The notes under the pieces were generated by a model. That model saw only the letters and a program-made list of their open reading frames with translations, did not search any database and was not told the origin of the DNA. Made by a program: the position numbers and the translations under genes. DNA of 23,378 bases. Source: DUEL01 sp964580565. GTDB lineage: Bacteria > Chloroflexota > Anaerolineae > B4-G1 > DUEL01. Position 1 is the stretch's first letter; each line of letters begins with the position of its first letter. Of this stretch, positions 6,025 to 12,918 are shown piece by piece. The DNA lies in assembly GCA_964580565.1 (NCBI GenBank), contig CAZOLN010000029.1, forward strand, positions 1-23,378. Direction: 5' to 3'.

Positions 6025-6738
6025 TTACCAGGGCCAATACTCATCCGGATACCACACGTAATAGTACCGCTCCCGCCGCCGCTCGAACACCTTGACCAGC
6101 AACAGCCCGGCCACGAAGCCGCCCACGTGGGCCCACCAGGCGACGCCGCCGTAGGTGCCGATGACGTCGGGAGCGGCCAGGGCGAACAGGCCGTTGAACA
6201 ACTGGGAGATGAACCACATCCCCAGGTAGATCAGGGCCGGGATCTCCACGAACCAGGGGAAGAAGAACCAGAGCGGGACGAGCGTCACGACGCGGGCGGT
6301 GGGGAAGAGCACCAGATAGGCCCCCAGGACCCCGGAGATGGCCCCGCTGGCCCCCACCGTCGGGACGGGAGAGCCGGGGTTGAAGAAGATGTGGGTCAGA
6401 GAGGCCACGGCGCCGGTCAGCAGGTAGAAGAGCAGGTAGCGGCCGTGCCCCATCCGATCCTCCACGTTGTCGCCGAAGAGGTAGAGGGCCCACATGTTGC
6501 TGATCAGGTGGAACCATCCGCCGTGGAGGAACATCGACGTGAAGATGGTGAGCACCTCGTGGGGGCCGAAGGCGTGCAGGAACCGGGCCGGCACGACGCC
6601 GAAGTAGTGGACGAACCGCTCCAGCCCGGCGGGCCCCAGTGAGGTCTCGACGACGAAGGCGAGGACGTTCGCTCCGATGAGGAGCCAGTTCACGATGGGC
6701 ACGTCCCGCGCCCGCACGGTGTCTTTCAGGGGGAACAT
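6025..6738 (-). CDS. Rhomboid family intramembrane serine protease
   Basis: The product is 237 aa with about six or seven hydrophobic segments. Rhomboid landmarks are complete: FLHGGWFHLISNMWALYLFG (70-89) includes His72, His77 and Asn81; VGASGAISGVLGAYL (128-142) holds the catalytic Ser131; and AHVGGFVAG (203-211) holds the catalytic His204. It cleaves membrane proteins within or near their transmembrane segments. The C-terminus is rich in Tyr and Trp (RYYYVWYPDEYWPW). The ATG has GGAGGT 8 nt upstream. It precedes another membrane protease in the same direction, suggesting a shared membrane proteolysis role. Confidence 0.95.
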   Translation of the reverse strand: MFPLKDTVRARDVPIVNWLLIGANVLAFVVETSLGPAGLERFVHYFGVVPARFLHAFGPHEVLTIFTSMFLHGGWFHLISNMWALYLFGDNVEDRMGHGRYLLFYLLTGAVASLTHIFFNPGSPVPTVGASGAISGVLGAYLVLFPTARVVTLVPLWFFFPWFVEIPALIYLGMWFISQLFNGLFALAAPDVIGTYGGVAWWAHVGGFVAGLLLVKVFERRRERYYYVWYPDEYWPW

Positions 6739-6807
6739 GGGTCACAACCTCCTCTCTGGCCTTTGCGGCTAGTCACAGGCAACCACCACGGTCCTTACCC
6801 GACAGGA

Positions 6808-7353
6808 TCACCGCTTGCCCAGGATGATCCCCGACCGCCCGGCACCGCTCCGCCGGTCCGGTTCCTCCGGCTCCTTCTCCTCCTCCGACTCCTCCGCCAG
6901 CAGGGCCAGGAGCCCCTCCACGTCCGGAAGGTGCAGGTCCAGCCGCTCGCCGATGTCGAGCAGGGTGCGGGCCAGCCGCCGGATCAGCAGCCGCTCCAGT
7001 TCGGCGGGGGAGGTGAAAGGTTCCCACTCCACCCCCTTCTGGTAAAAGGCCCACTGGGCCGAGGGGGAGCGGGCGACCTGCTTGGAAAAGGTCAGCATCA
7101 ACCGGCGGTGGCGTCGGGCCTCCTGCCACTCGTTCCCCATCGGGGCGGCGAAGTCGGCCCCCAGCAGGACGACGAAAAGATCACACGAAGCGACAAAGGA
7201 GAGAAAATCCTCCTCCGGCTCACCAACGAGAGGGGTGTGGTGGATCTCCCAACCCAGGGAGACGGGGAGCGCGGCCACAGCCCTCCCCAAGGCCTCCCGT
7301 TCCGGCGCCAGGTCGGGGCTGCTGCTGACGTACAACCGGATCGGCCGGCCCAT
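6808..7353 (-). CDS. DUF4062-like protein with acidic tail
   Basis: The product is 181 aa. The start RPIRLYVSSSPDLAPEREAL matches the DUF4062 pattern (x-VFVSST-x-D-L-x-x-ER-x-x-L), and the segment CDLFVVLLGADF is the next core strand. This TIR-like Rossmann fold often sits at the N-terminus of NACHT/STAND or WD40 proteins, where it is thought to give signalling or effector function. Here it stands alone with a helical extension and a very acidic tail (EESEEEKEPEEPD near residue 155). The family call is from motif memory; the catalytic state is unknown. It lies 39 nt after tatC and 69 nt before the rhomboid gene, in the same direction. Confidence 0.7.
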   Translation of the reverse strand: MGRPIRLYVSSSPDLAPEREALGRAVAALPVSLGWEIHHTPLVGEPEEDFLSFVASCDLFVVLLGADFAAPMGNEWQEARRHRRLMLTFSKQVARSPSAQWAFYQKGVEWEPFTSPAELERLLIRRLARTLLDIGERLDLHLPDVEGLLALLAEESEEEKEPEEPDRRSGAGRSGIILGKR

Positions 7354-7392
7354 GTCCCGCCCCCCTCCTCCAGCCTTGCGCCGTGCGGCGAC

Positions 7393-8127
7393 CTACGCTT
7401 CCGCCTCCTCCGATGGACGATAAGCGACCCGAGCCAACAGGATGCTGACCCCGTAAAGAAGCGTAAGGGGCAACATCACCAGCGCCATATTCACCGGGTC
7501 CGGCGTAGGGGTGATGACAGCGGCCAGGACGGCGATGAGCAGGATGGCGACCCGCCATCCGCGGAGCAGCATCTTGTAGTCGATCAGACGGACCTTGGCA
7601 AGGAAGAAGAGGACCAGGGGGGTCTCGAAACTCAGCCCGATCCAAAACATGATGCTGGTGACGAAGGAGAAGTAGTTGGAGGGACGCAGGCGGACGGGGA
7701 TGCCGGCGAAACTGATCAGGAAAGGAATGGCTGCCGGGAGCATCACGTAGTAGGTGAAGAGGGCCCCGCTGAGGAAGAGGACCGTCGCCAGGGGAAGGAG
7801 GAGATAAACATACCGGCGCTCGTGGGGGTAGAGGCCAGGGGCGATGAACTGCCACATCTGATACAGGATGAAAGGCATCGCCAGGGTGACCCCTCCCAGG
7901 AGGACGGCCTGCATGAAGACCCCCACGTTCTCGGTGACCTCGATGGCCTCCAGTTCCTGTAGGCCGCCACCCGGGAGAGGGCGGGCTAACCACTCCAGGA
8001 TCTGGGGAGCGAAGACCGCGCTGAGGGCAACGCCCACCCCCAGCGCGATCAAGGAGCGCAAAAGCCGACGCCGCAGTTCCTCAACGTGCTCCAGGATGGG
8101 GAGCGTCTCTTCTCGTTGCTGTCCCAT
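7393..8127 (-). CDS. tatC: Sec-independent translocase subunit TatC
   Basis: The product is 244 aa with six hydrophobic segments, the normal TatC topology. TatC is the receptor that binds twin-arginine signal peptides and works with TatA/TatB to export folded proteins. The N-terminal LEHVEELRRRLLRSL is the conserved TatC cytoplasmic start; PFILYQMWQFIAPGLYPHERR is the well-conserved first cytoplasmic loop region, and FETPLVLFFLA is also typical. I chose the ATG at 8127 with GGGAGG upstream. An earlier in-frame start at 8157 would add ten residues not typical of the family. The start lies 47 nt inside the tatB frame, so the two are probably translationally coupled. Confidence 0.95.
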   Translation of the reverse strand: MGQQREETLPILEHVEELRRRLLRSLIALGVGVALSAVFAPQILEWLARPLPGGGLQELEAIEVTENVGVFMQAVLLGGVTLAMPFILYQMWQFIAPGLYPHERRYVYLLLPLATVLFLSGALFTYYVMLPAAIPFLISFAGIPVRLRPSNYFSFVTSIMFWIGLSFETPLVLFFLAKVRLIDYKMLLRGWRVAILLIAVLAAVITPTPDPVNMALVMLPLTLLYGVSILLARVAYRPSEEAEA

Positions 8128-8464
8128 CGCCTCCCTTGCTCGTATCGGCCGCCTCACCTATCGATTGGCCTGCCGCTTCGCCCTCCGCCGACTCCGTCTC
8201 CTCGGTCGTTCCTTCGTCCGACGGCCGCCCCACCGATCGAGGGGGCGTGGTCAGATGGGAGATGGGCTCCAGCGAGACCTCGTCCCGCACCGCCTGGACC
8301 TCTGTCATTATGTCGCGCTGGATGGTGCGCCACTCCCGCTGCAGCCGGGCCAGCAGCCGACCGGCCTGCTGCATCAACTGGACCGACCGCTTGGGCCCGA
8401 CCACCAGGATGGCGAGCAGGACCAGGAAAAGGAGTTCGCCGGAACCGATGTTAAAGAACTCCAT
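8081..8464 (-). CDS. tatB: TatA/TatB family protein, likely TatB
   Basis: The product is 127 aa. The N-terminus is one short membrane span (GELLFLVLLAILVVGPKR) with the Gly-Pro hinge of TatB/TatA. An amphipathic helix (VQLMQQAGRLLARLQREW) follows, then a long acidic, Ser/Thr-rich tail that is probably disordered. The length and the second place in the operon favour TatB over TatA. TatB links TatC to substrate. The last 47 nt overlap the start of tatC. Confidence 0.85.
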   Translation of the reverse strand: MEFFNIGSGELLFLVLLAILVVGPKRSVQLMQQAGRLLARLQREWRTIQRDIMTEVQAVRDEVSLEPISHLTTPPRSVGRPSDEGTTEETESAEGEAAGQSIGEAADTSKGGDGTATRRDAPHPGAR

Positions 8465-8488
8465 CGCCGCAAAGGGGACCCATACTGA

Positions 8489-8677
8489 CTACGCGTTCTC
8501 GGACTCGGGGTTCTCCTCCTCCTCAAGATCCACGTCCTCGCCGGAGAGCGCCTGGCGGAAGTTGCGGATGCCTCTTCCCAACTCGGCTCCGATCTTCCCC
8601 AGCCGCCCGACGCCGAAGATCACGATCACGATGAGGAGGACAATCAACAACTCTGGAAGGCCGAAGTTTCGCAACAT
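8489..8677 (-). CDS. tatA: Twin-arginine translocase pore subunit TatA
   Basis: The product is 62 aa, a typical TatA size. The span LPELLIVLLIVIVIFGVGRL is followed by the amphipathic helix KIGAELGRGIRNFRQAL and an acidic tail. TatA oligomers make the transport pathway for folded proteins. GGAGGT lies 11 nt before the ATG. It is the first gene of the tatABC operon and has a strong promoter about 100 nt upstream. Confidence 0.93.
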   Translation of the reverse strand: MLRNFGLPELLIVLLIVIVIFGVGRLGKIGAELGRGIRNFRQALSGEDVDLEEEENPESENA

Positions 8678-8772
8678 CCCGCGTATTACCTCCGTTTCTA
8701 CCGATCTACTTAAGTCTGCCCTGCTCCCGACCGCTCCGGGCCTGCCGGCCGGAGCCCCAACGAAGCACGAGG

Positions 8773-8801
8773 ATTGTACCCCTCATCAAGGGGTTTGTCA
8801 A
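8773..8801 (-). promoter_or_regulatory. Promoter of tatABC and probably the whole nine-gene block
   Basis: On the minus strand TTGACA (8801-8796), a 17-nt spacer and TACAAT (8778-8773) form a near-perfect sigma-70 promoter. The transcript would start near 8766, giving an approximately 90-nt leader before tatA. I saw no comparable promoter in the spacers further downstream in this block. Confidence 0.82.
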
Positions 8802-8824
8802 CCACGGCACAGCCAAATTACCTC

Positions 8825-8853
8825 TTGCATTCCCCTTTAATCTATGCTAAAGT
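8825..8853 (+). promoter_or_regulatory. Possible promoter of REC-ParA gene
   Basis: TTGCAT (8825-8830), a 17-nt spacer and TAAAGT (8848-8853) precede the gene. TATGCT at 8843-8848 is an alternative -10. The match is weak, but this is the only AT-rich stretch before the start. Confidence 0.35.
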
Positions 8854-8872
8854 ACCTACAGGGGGTGAGCGG

Positions 8873-10018
8873 ATGAGCGCTAAGATCCTGGTCGTGGACG
8901 ACGATCTGGAAAGCCTCAAACTGATCGGCATGATCCTCCAGGCCAGAGGATACCAGATCGTCGCCGCCCGAGACGGACACCAAGCGCTGGAGAAGGCGTT
9001 CCAGGAGGCACCGGACCTGGTGATCTTGGACGTGATGATGCCCGGGATGGACGGGTACGCCGTGTGCCAACGGCTCCGGGCAGATCCCCGCACCAGCCCC
9101 ATCCCCATCATCATGTTCACCGCCAAAACCCAACTGGCGGACAAGGTCATCGGCCTCCAATCCGGGGCAGACGAGTACCTGACCAAGCCGATCCACCCCC
9201 GTGAGCTGCTCGCCCACGTGGAGGCCCTGCTGGCCCGGTCTGCTCGCCTGCGGGCAGCCGCCCGCCCCGCGCTGAAGGCAAAGGTCGTCGGCCTGTTGGG
9301 CTGCAAGGGAGGCGTCGGTACGAGCACGCTGGCCGTCAACGTCAGCGTGGCCCTGGCACGAGGCCCGGCCCAGGGGAAAAAGGTGGCCCTGCTGGAGTTC
9401 CGCCCCGGAATGTCCACCCTGGCCCTGCAACTGGGGCTCACGCCGAGGGACGGGCTGCAACAGCTGCTCGAGCAGCCGATCGGCACCCTGAACGCCGAGG
9501 CGATCCTGGCCCACATGGACCGGCATCCGTCGGGGGTGATGGTGCTGGGGGGCACCCCGGCCCCGCTGGGCACGGTCAAGCCGGTCCCGCCCCTCCACGC
9601 CGCCGCCATCACCCGCCACCTGGGATCCGTCGTCGACTACATCCTCATCGACCTGGGCTCCAGCCTAGAAGAGGTGAACCGATCCCTCCTGGAGTTAACC
9701 GACTACATCCTGCTGATCATCGAGCCCCATCGGATCGCCCTGCTCCTGGCCCAGGCGATGCTGGTCGGGCTGGAGGAGATCGGCATCGGCCGCCACCGCG
9801 TCGGGGTGGTCCTCTGCCACAACACCGCGGCCGCCGTCTCGCTGGATCGAGGGACGGTGGAGAACTTCCTCCAGCACGAGGTGAAAGCGGTCGTCTCCCC
9901 GGCCGCCGAACTGGCCTTCCAGGCCGCCGAGCAGGGACGGCCGATGCTGCTTCTGCAGCCGGAAAGCGTGCCAGCGATGCAGTTCCGTCAATTAGCCGAG
10001 TTCCTGGCCTCGTTGTGA
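8873..10018 (+). CDS. Receiver-ParA/MinD fusion (CpaE/TadZ-like)
   Basis: The product is 381 aa. Residues 1-122 are a complete receiver domain: acidic DDD at 9-11, phospho-acceptor Asp53 (VILDVMMPGMDG), Thr83 and Lys105 (LTKP). Residues 137-381 are a ParA/MinD-like ATPase with the deviant Walker A KGGVGTST (145-152) and the later strand YILIDLGSSLEEV. This architecture is that of CpaE/TadZ, which localises Tad pili in other bacteria. No Tad pilus gene is nearby, so a different localisation or partner is possible. The Walker A retains the first Lys but has Thr-Ser-Thr instead of Lys-Thr-Thr, so ATPase activity may be low. The ATG follows AGGGGGTGAG. The stop overlaps the endonuclease V start (TGATG). 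Confidence 0.88.
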   Translation: MSAKILVVDDDLESLKLIGMILQARGYQIVAARDGHQALEKAFQEAPDLVILDVMMPGMDGYAVCQRLRADPRTSPIPIIMFTAKTQLADKVIGLQSGADEYLTKPIHPRELLAHVEALLARSARLRAAARPALKAKVVGLLGCKGGVGTSTLAVNVSVALARGPAQGKKVALLEFRPGMSTLALQLGLTPRDGLQQLLEQPIGTLNAEAILAHMDRHPSGVMVLGGTPAPLGTVKPVPPLHAAAITRHLGSVVDYILIDLGSSLEEVNRSLLELTDYILLIIEPHRIALLLAQAMLVGLEEIGIGRHRVGVVLCHNTAAAVSLDRGTVENFLQHEVKAVVSPAAELAFQAAEQGRPMLLLQPESVPAMQFRQLAEFLASL

Positions 10019-10713
10019 TGGGTCTGACACCGGTTTTCAACCACCCCTGGGACCTCCCTCCCGCCGAGGCGAAGCGGCTACAGCGGCAGCTGCGGGACCG
10101 GGTACGGATCGAGCCCGTCTCGGGCCCGATCCACTGGGTCGCCGGGGTGGACGTCAGTGTGCGCGGGGAGACGAGCCGGGCCGCCGTCGTGCTCCTCTCC
10201 CTCCCCGAACTGGAGCCGATAGAGGCCGTCACCGCCGAGCGACCGGTGGAGTTCCCCTACGTCCCCGGTCTGCTCGCCTTCCGGGAGGGGCCGGTCGTGC
10301 TGGACGCGATGGCGAAACTCCGCCACCGGCCCGACCTGGTGATCTTCGACGCCCACGGTCTCTCCCACCCCCGCCGGATGGGTCTGGCCACCCACCTGGG
10401 GATCCTGCTCGATCTGCCCTCCATCGGCTGCGCGAAATCCAGGCTGTGCGGCGAACACGAGGAGCCCCCCCTGGAGCGCGGGGGATGGGTCCCTCTGTTC
10501 GACGGGGAGGAGGTCATCGGGGCGGTGCTTCGCACCCGCACCGGCGTGCATCCGGTATACGTGTCGGTGGGCCATCGGGTGAACTTAGAAAGCGCGATCG
10601 AGTGGGTGTTGTGCTGTTGCACTCGGTATCGGCTGCCGGAGCCGACCCGCTGGGCGCACCGAGTCGCCGGCGGAGAGTCGATCCCCCAGGCCCACCAACC
10701 GACGCTGTTCTAA
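10018..10713 (+). CDS. nfi: Endonuclease V
   Basis: The product is 231 aa, of family length. Endonuclease V nicks DNA (or RNA) one base 3' of deoxyinosine, starting repair of deaminated adenine. All landmarks are present: GVDVS with Asp45, the wedge region FPYVPGLLAFREGP with Glu90, IFDAHGLSHPRRMGLATHLG with Asp111, and GCAKSRLCG. The three acidic residues fit the metal site. The ATG at 10018 shares a base with the stop of the REC-ParA gene, so coupling is likely; a GTG at 10015 would add one residue. An unusual CCC cluster (VLCCC) lies near the C-terminus. The end holds TRWAHRVAGGES, common in relatives. Confidence 0.95.
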   Translation: MGLTPVFNHPWDLPPAEAKRLQRQLRDRVRIEPVSGPIHWVAGVDVSVRGETSRAAVVLLSLPELEPIEAVTAERPVEFPYVPGLLAFREGPVVLDAMAKLRHRPDLVIFDAHGLSHPRRMGLATHLGILLDLPSIGCAKSRLCGEHEEPPLERGGWVPLFDGEEVIGAVLRTRTGVHPVYVSVGHRVNLESAIEWVLCCCTRYRLPEPTRWAHRVAGGESIPQAHQPTLF

Positions 10714-10801
10714 GCACCTTGTACCTTGCATCTTGCATCCTGCATCCTGCTTCTTGCATCTGCTTCCTACTTCTTCTGCGCCCTCGGTGCCTCTGCGATG
10801 A
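10714..10801. repeat. R2 heptamer array followed by half of an R1 palindrome
   Basis: Read on the minus strand 10714-10772 is made of GCAAGAT, GCAGGAT, GCAAGAA and ACAAGGT heptamers. It is followed at 10775-10801 by an R1 right arm alone (TCTGCGCCCTCGGTGCCTCT). These fill the spacer between nfi and the sirtuin gene. Confidence 0.7.
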
Positions 10802-10812
10802 GATAGGAGAAA

Positions 10813-11589
10813 ATGGATAGAGAGGAGGAACTGGAGGCCCGGATCCGAGAGGCGGCCGCCCTGTTGCGGGAGGCACGGCACGCCATCGCGCTGACGGGAG
10901 CAGGGATCAGCACCCCCTCCGGCATCCCCGACTTTCGCAGCCCCGGCACAGGGCTGTGGGAAAAAGCGGACCCGATGGAAATCGCTTCCCTCTCCGCCTT
11001 CCGCCGTCACCCCGAAACCTTTTACCGCTGGGTGCAGCCGATGATCGACGTGATCCTCTCGGCGCAGCCCAACCCGGCCCACGTGGCCCTGGCCCAACTG
11101 GAGGCCGCGGGTCGGTTGCAGGCGGTGCTGACCCAGAACATCGACGGCCTCCATCAGCGGGCCGGCTCCCAGGTCGTCCTCGAACTCCACGGTCACCTGC
11201 GGGAGACCGCCTGCCTCCAATGTTATCGGACCACTCCGGCCGAGGAAGCGATCGAGGCGATCCGAGAGGGGAAGGTGCCTACCTGCCCCGTCTGCGGTGG
11301 GGTGCTGAAGCCCAAAGCGATCCTCTTCGGCGAGCAACTGCCGTCCGACGTGGTCAATCTGGCGATGGAGCACGTATGGCTGGCGGACCTGATCCTCGTG
11401 GTCGGTTCCTCGCTGACGGTGCTCCCCGCAGCCAAGATGCCGGCCTACGTCCATTCGATGGGCGGCCACGTGATCGTCGTCAACCGGCAGAGGACCTACG
11501 CCGACGACTTCGCCGCCGTCGTCTTCCACGAGGACGTGGTCGAGGTCCTGCCCCGTTTGGTCCAAGCCTGCCTGGGGGAAACCGAATGA
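10813..11589 (+). CDS. Sir2-family NAD-dependent protein deacylase
   Basis: The product is 258 aa. NAD-binding motifs are complete: TGAGISTPSGIPDFRSP (28-44), TQNIDGLHQRAGS (107-119), the catalytic His126 in ELHGH, and GSSLTVLPA (198-206) with VN at 223-224. A structural zinc site is given by Cys134/Cys137 and Cys158/Cys161. The Ala-Tyr/Arg signature of desuccinylases is not seen in the helix after the DFRS motif, so I expect a deacetylase, but this is uncertain. The ATG follows GATAGGAGA, a good ribosome binding site. The stop overlaps the histidine kinase ATG by 4 nt, linking protein deacylation and signalling genes in one transcript. Confidence 0.93.
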   Translation: MDREEELEARIREAAALLREARHAIALTGAGISTPSGIPDFRSPGTGLWEKADPMEIASLSAFRRHPETFYRWVQPMIDVILSAQPNPAHVALAQLEAAGRLQAVLTQNIDGLHQRAGSQVVLELHGHLRETACLQCYRTTPAEEAIEAIREGKVPTCPVCGGVLKPKAILFGEQLPSDVVNLAMEHVWLADLILVVGSSLTVLPAAKMPAYVHSMGGHVIVVNRQRTYADDFAAVVFHEDVVEVLPRLVQACLGETE

Positions 11590-12782
11590 GCCAAGAAGAA
11601 CTCCAATCCCACATCGCACGACTGGAACGGATCATCGAGATCAGCCGGTCCCTCAACTCGACGCTGAACCTCCCACGCCTGCTACACCGGATTCTGGAGG
11701 CGGCCCAGGAGTTGACCCAGACCGAGGCGTGTTCGATCATCCTTCAGGACCGGAAGAGCGGCGACCTTCGCTTCGAGGCCACCATCGGCGCGCGCAGCCA
11801 GGAGGTCCGCTCGCTGGTGGTGCCGATGGAGGGAAGCATCGCCGGATGGGTGGTCCGGCACAACCTGCCGGTCGTCGTCGACGACGTGCAGAACGACCCC
11901 CGCTTCTACCGCCGGGTGGACCAGGAGGTCGGCTTCGAGACCCGGTCCATCCTCGCCGTGCCGCTGGCGGTGCGGGGAAAGCCCATCGGCGTGCTGGAGG
12001 TGCTCAACAAGAAGGACGGCAAGTCGTTCACCGACGAGGACGTCGAGACGCTGACGGTCCTGGCGGACCAGGCGGCCGTGGCGATCGAAAACGCGGTCCT
12101 CTTCCAACAGTCGGACCTGGTGGCCGACCTGGTGCACGAGATGCGCACCCCGCTCACCTCCATCATCGGCTACGCGGCGATGATCCTGCGGGACGACGTC
12201 TCCGAAGAGGACCGGAAGTCGTTCGCCCGCACCATCGAGCGGGAGGCCGCCCGCCTGAGCCAGATGGCGTCCGACTTCCTGGAACTGGCCCGGCTGGAGT
12301 CCGGCCGGGCCTTCCCGACCCAGGAGAAGGTGGCGCTGAAGAGCCTGGTTAAGGAAGTGATGGCCCTCCTCCGACCCCAGGCGGAGGCGAAGCGGATCAC
12401 CCTCATCGACAAGATGACGAACGATCTCCCGGTGTTGATCGGCGACCCCCAGCGACTCCACCAGGCGCTGGTCAACCTGGTGGGCAACGCGGTCAAGTAC
12501 TGCCGACAGGGAGACCGGGTGACCGTAGGTGCGCGGGTCGAGGGCGATGAGATCCTGGTCTACGTCAGCGACACCGGCCCCGGCATCCCGGCTTCGGCCC
12601 AGGAGCACCTGTTCGAGCGGTTCTATCGCCTCCCCCGCACCGAGAACGAGGCGGAGGGGGCCGGCCTGGGATTGGCGATCACCCGCCGCATCGTGGAGGC
12701 CCACGGCGGACGGATCTGGGTGGAGAGCGAGGAGGGAAAGGGGGCCACCTTCTACTTCACCCTTCCCCTGCCAGGGAAATGA
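11586..12782 (+). CDS. Cytosolic GAF-domain sensor histidine kinase
   Basis: The product is 398 aa without a membrane span. A short coiled helix (1-40) leads into a GAF domain (about 25-170, with GSIAGWVV, DDVQNDPRF and SILAVPL signatures). Then come a HisKA dimerisation helix with the phosphorylatable His184 in VHEMRTPLTSI and a HATPase_c domain: N-box around Asn297/Asn301, G1 DTGPGIP (329-335), F-box FERFYR and G2 GAGLGLAI. The GAF may sense a small ligand or redox state. There is no response regulator beside it; the receiver in the REC-ParA gene about 1.6 kb upstream is the nearest complete one. The ATG overlaps the sirtuin stop (ATGA). Confidence 0.95.
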   Translation: MSQEELQSHIARLERIIEISRSLNSTLNLPRLLHRILEAAQELTQTEACSIILQDRKSGDLRFEATIGARSQEVRSLVVPMEGSIAGWVVRHNLPVVVDDVQNDPRFYRRVDQEVGFETRSILAVPLAVRGKPIGVLEVLNKKDGKSFTDEDVETLTVLADQAAVAIENAVLFQQSDLVADLVHEMRTPLTSIIGYAAMILRDDVSEEDRKSFARTIEREAARLSQMASDFLELARLESGRAFPTQEKVALKSLVKEVMALLRPQAEAKRITLIDKMTNDLPVLIGDPQRLHQALVNLVGNAVKYCRQGDRVTVGARVEGDEILVYVSDTGPGIPASAQEHLFERFYRLPRTENEAEGAGLGLAITRRIVEAHGGRIWVESEEGKGATFYFTLPLPGK

Positions 12783-12783
12783 G

Positions 12784-12912
12784 GACCACAGAGGCACAGA
12801 GGNNNNNNNNNNNNNNNNNNNNNNNNNNNNNNNNNNNNNNNNNNNNNNNNNNNNNNNNNNNNNNNNNNNNNNNNNNNNNNNNNNNNNNNNNNNNNNNNNN
12901 NNCTCTGTGGTG
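12784..12912. repeat. R1 palindrome, copy c, interrupted by a 100-N assembly gap
   Basis: The left arm ACCACAGAGGCACAGAGG ends at 12802, then 100 N (12803-12902), then the end of a right arm, CTCTGTGGTG. The gap therefore lies within a palindrome between two converging genes. Its true length is unknown and may be only a few tens of bases. Confidence 0.75.
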
Positions 12913-12918
12913 AAACCC

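Noticed and set aside
5951..6037. 29-residue N-terminal extension of the SDH protease
   Set aside because: It is encoded by the R2 heptamer array and would put a polar stretch before the membrane anchor. The ATG at 5950 has a strong ribosome binding site.
8873..10018. Evidence for a Tad pilus locus
   Set aside because: Only the CpaE/TadZ-like protein is present; no CpaF ATPase, TadB/TadC or pilin gene lies in the window.
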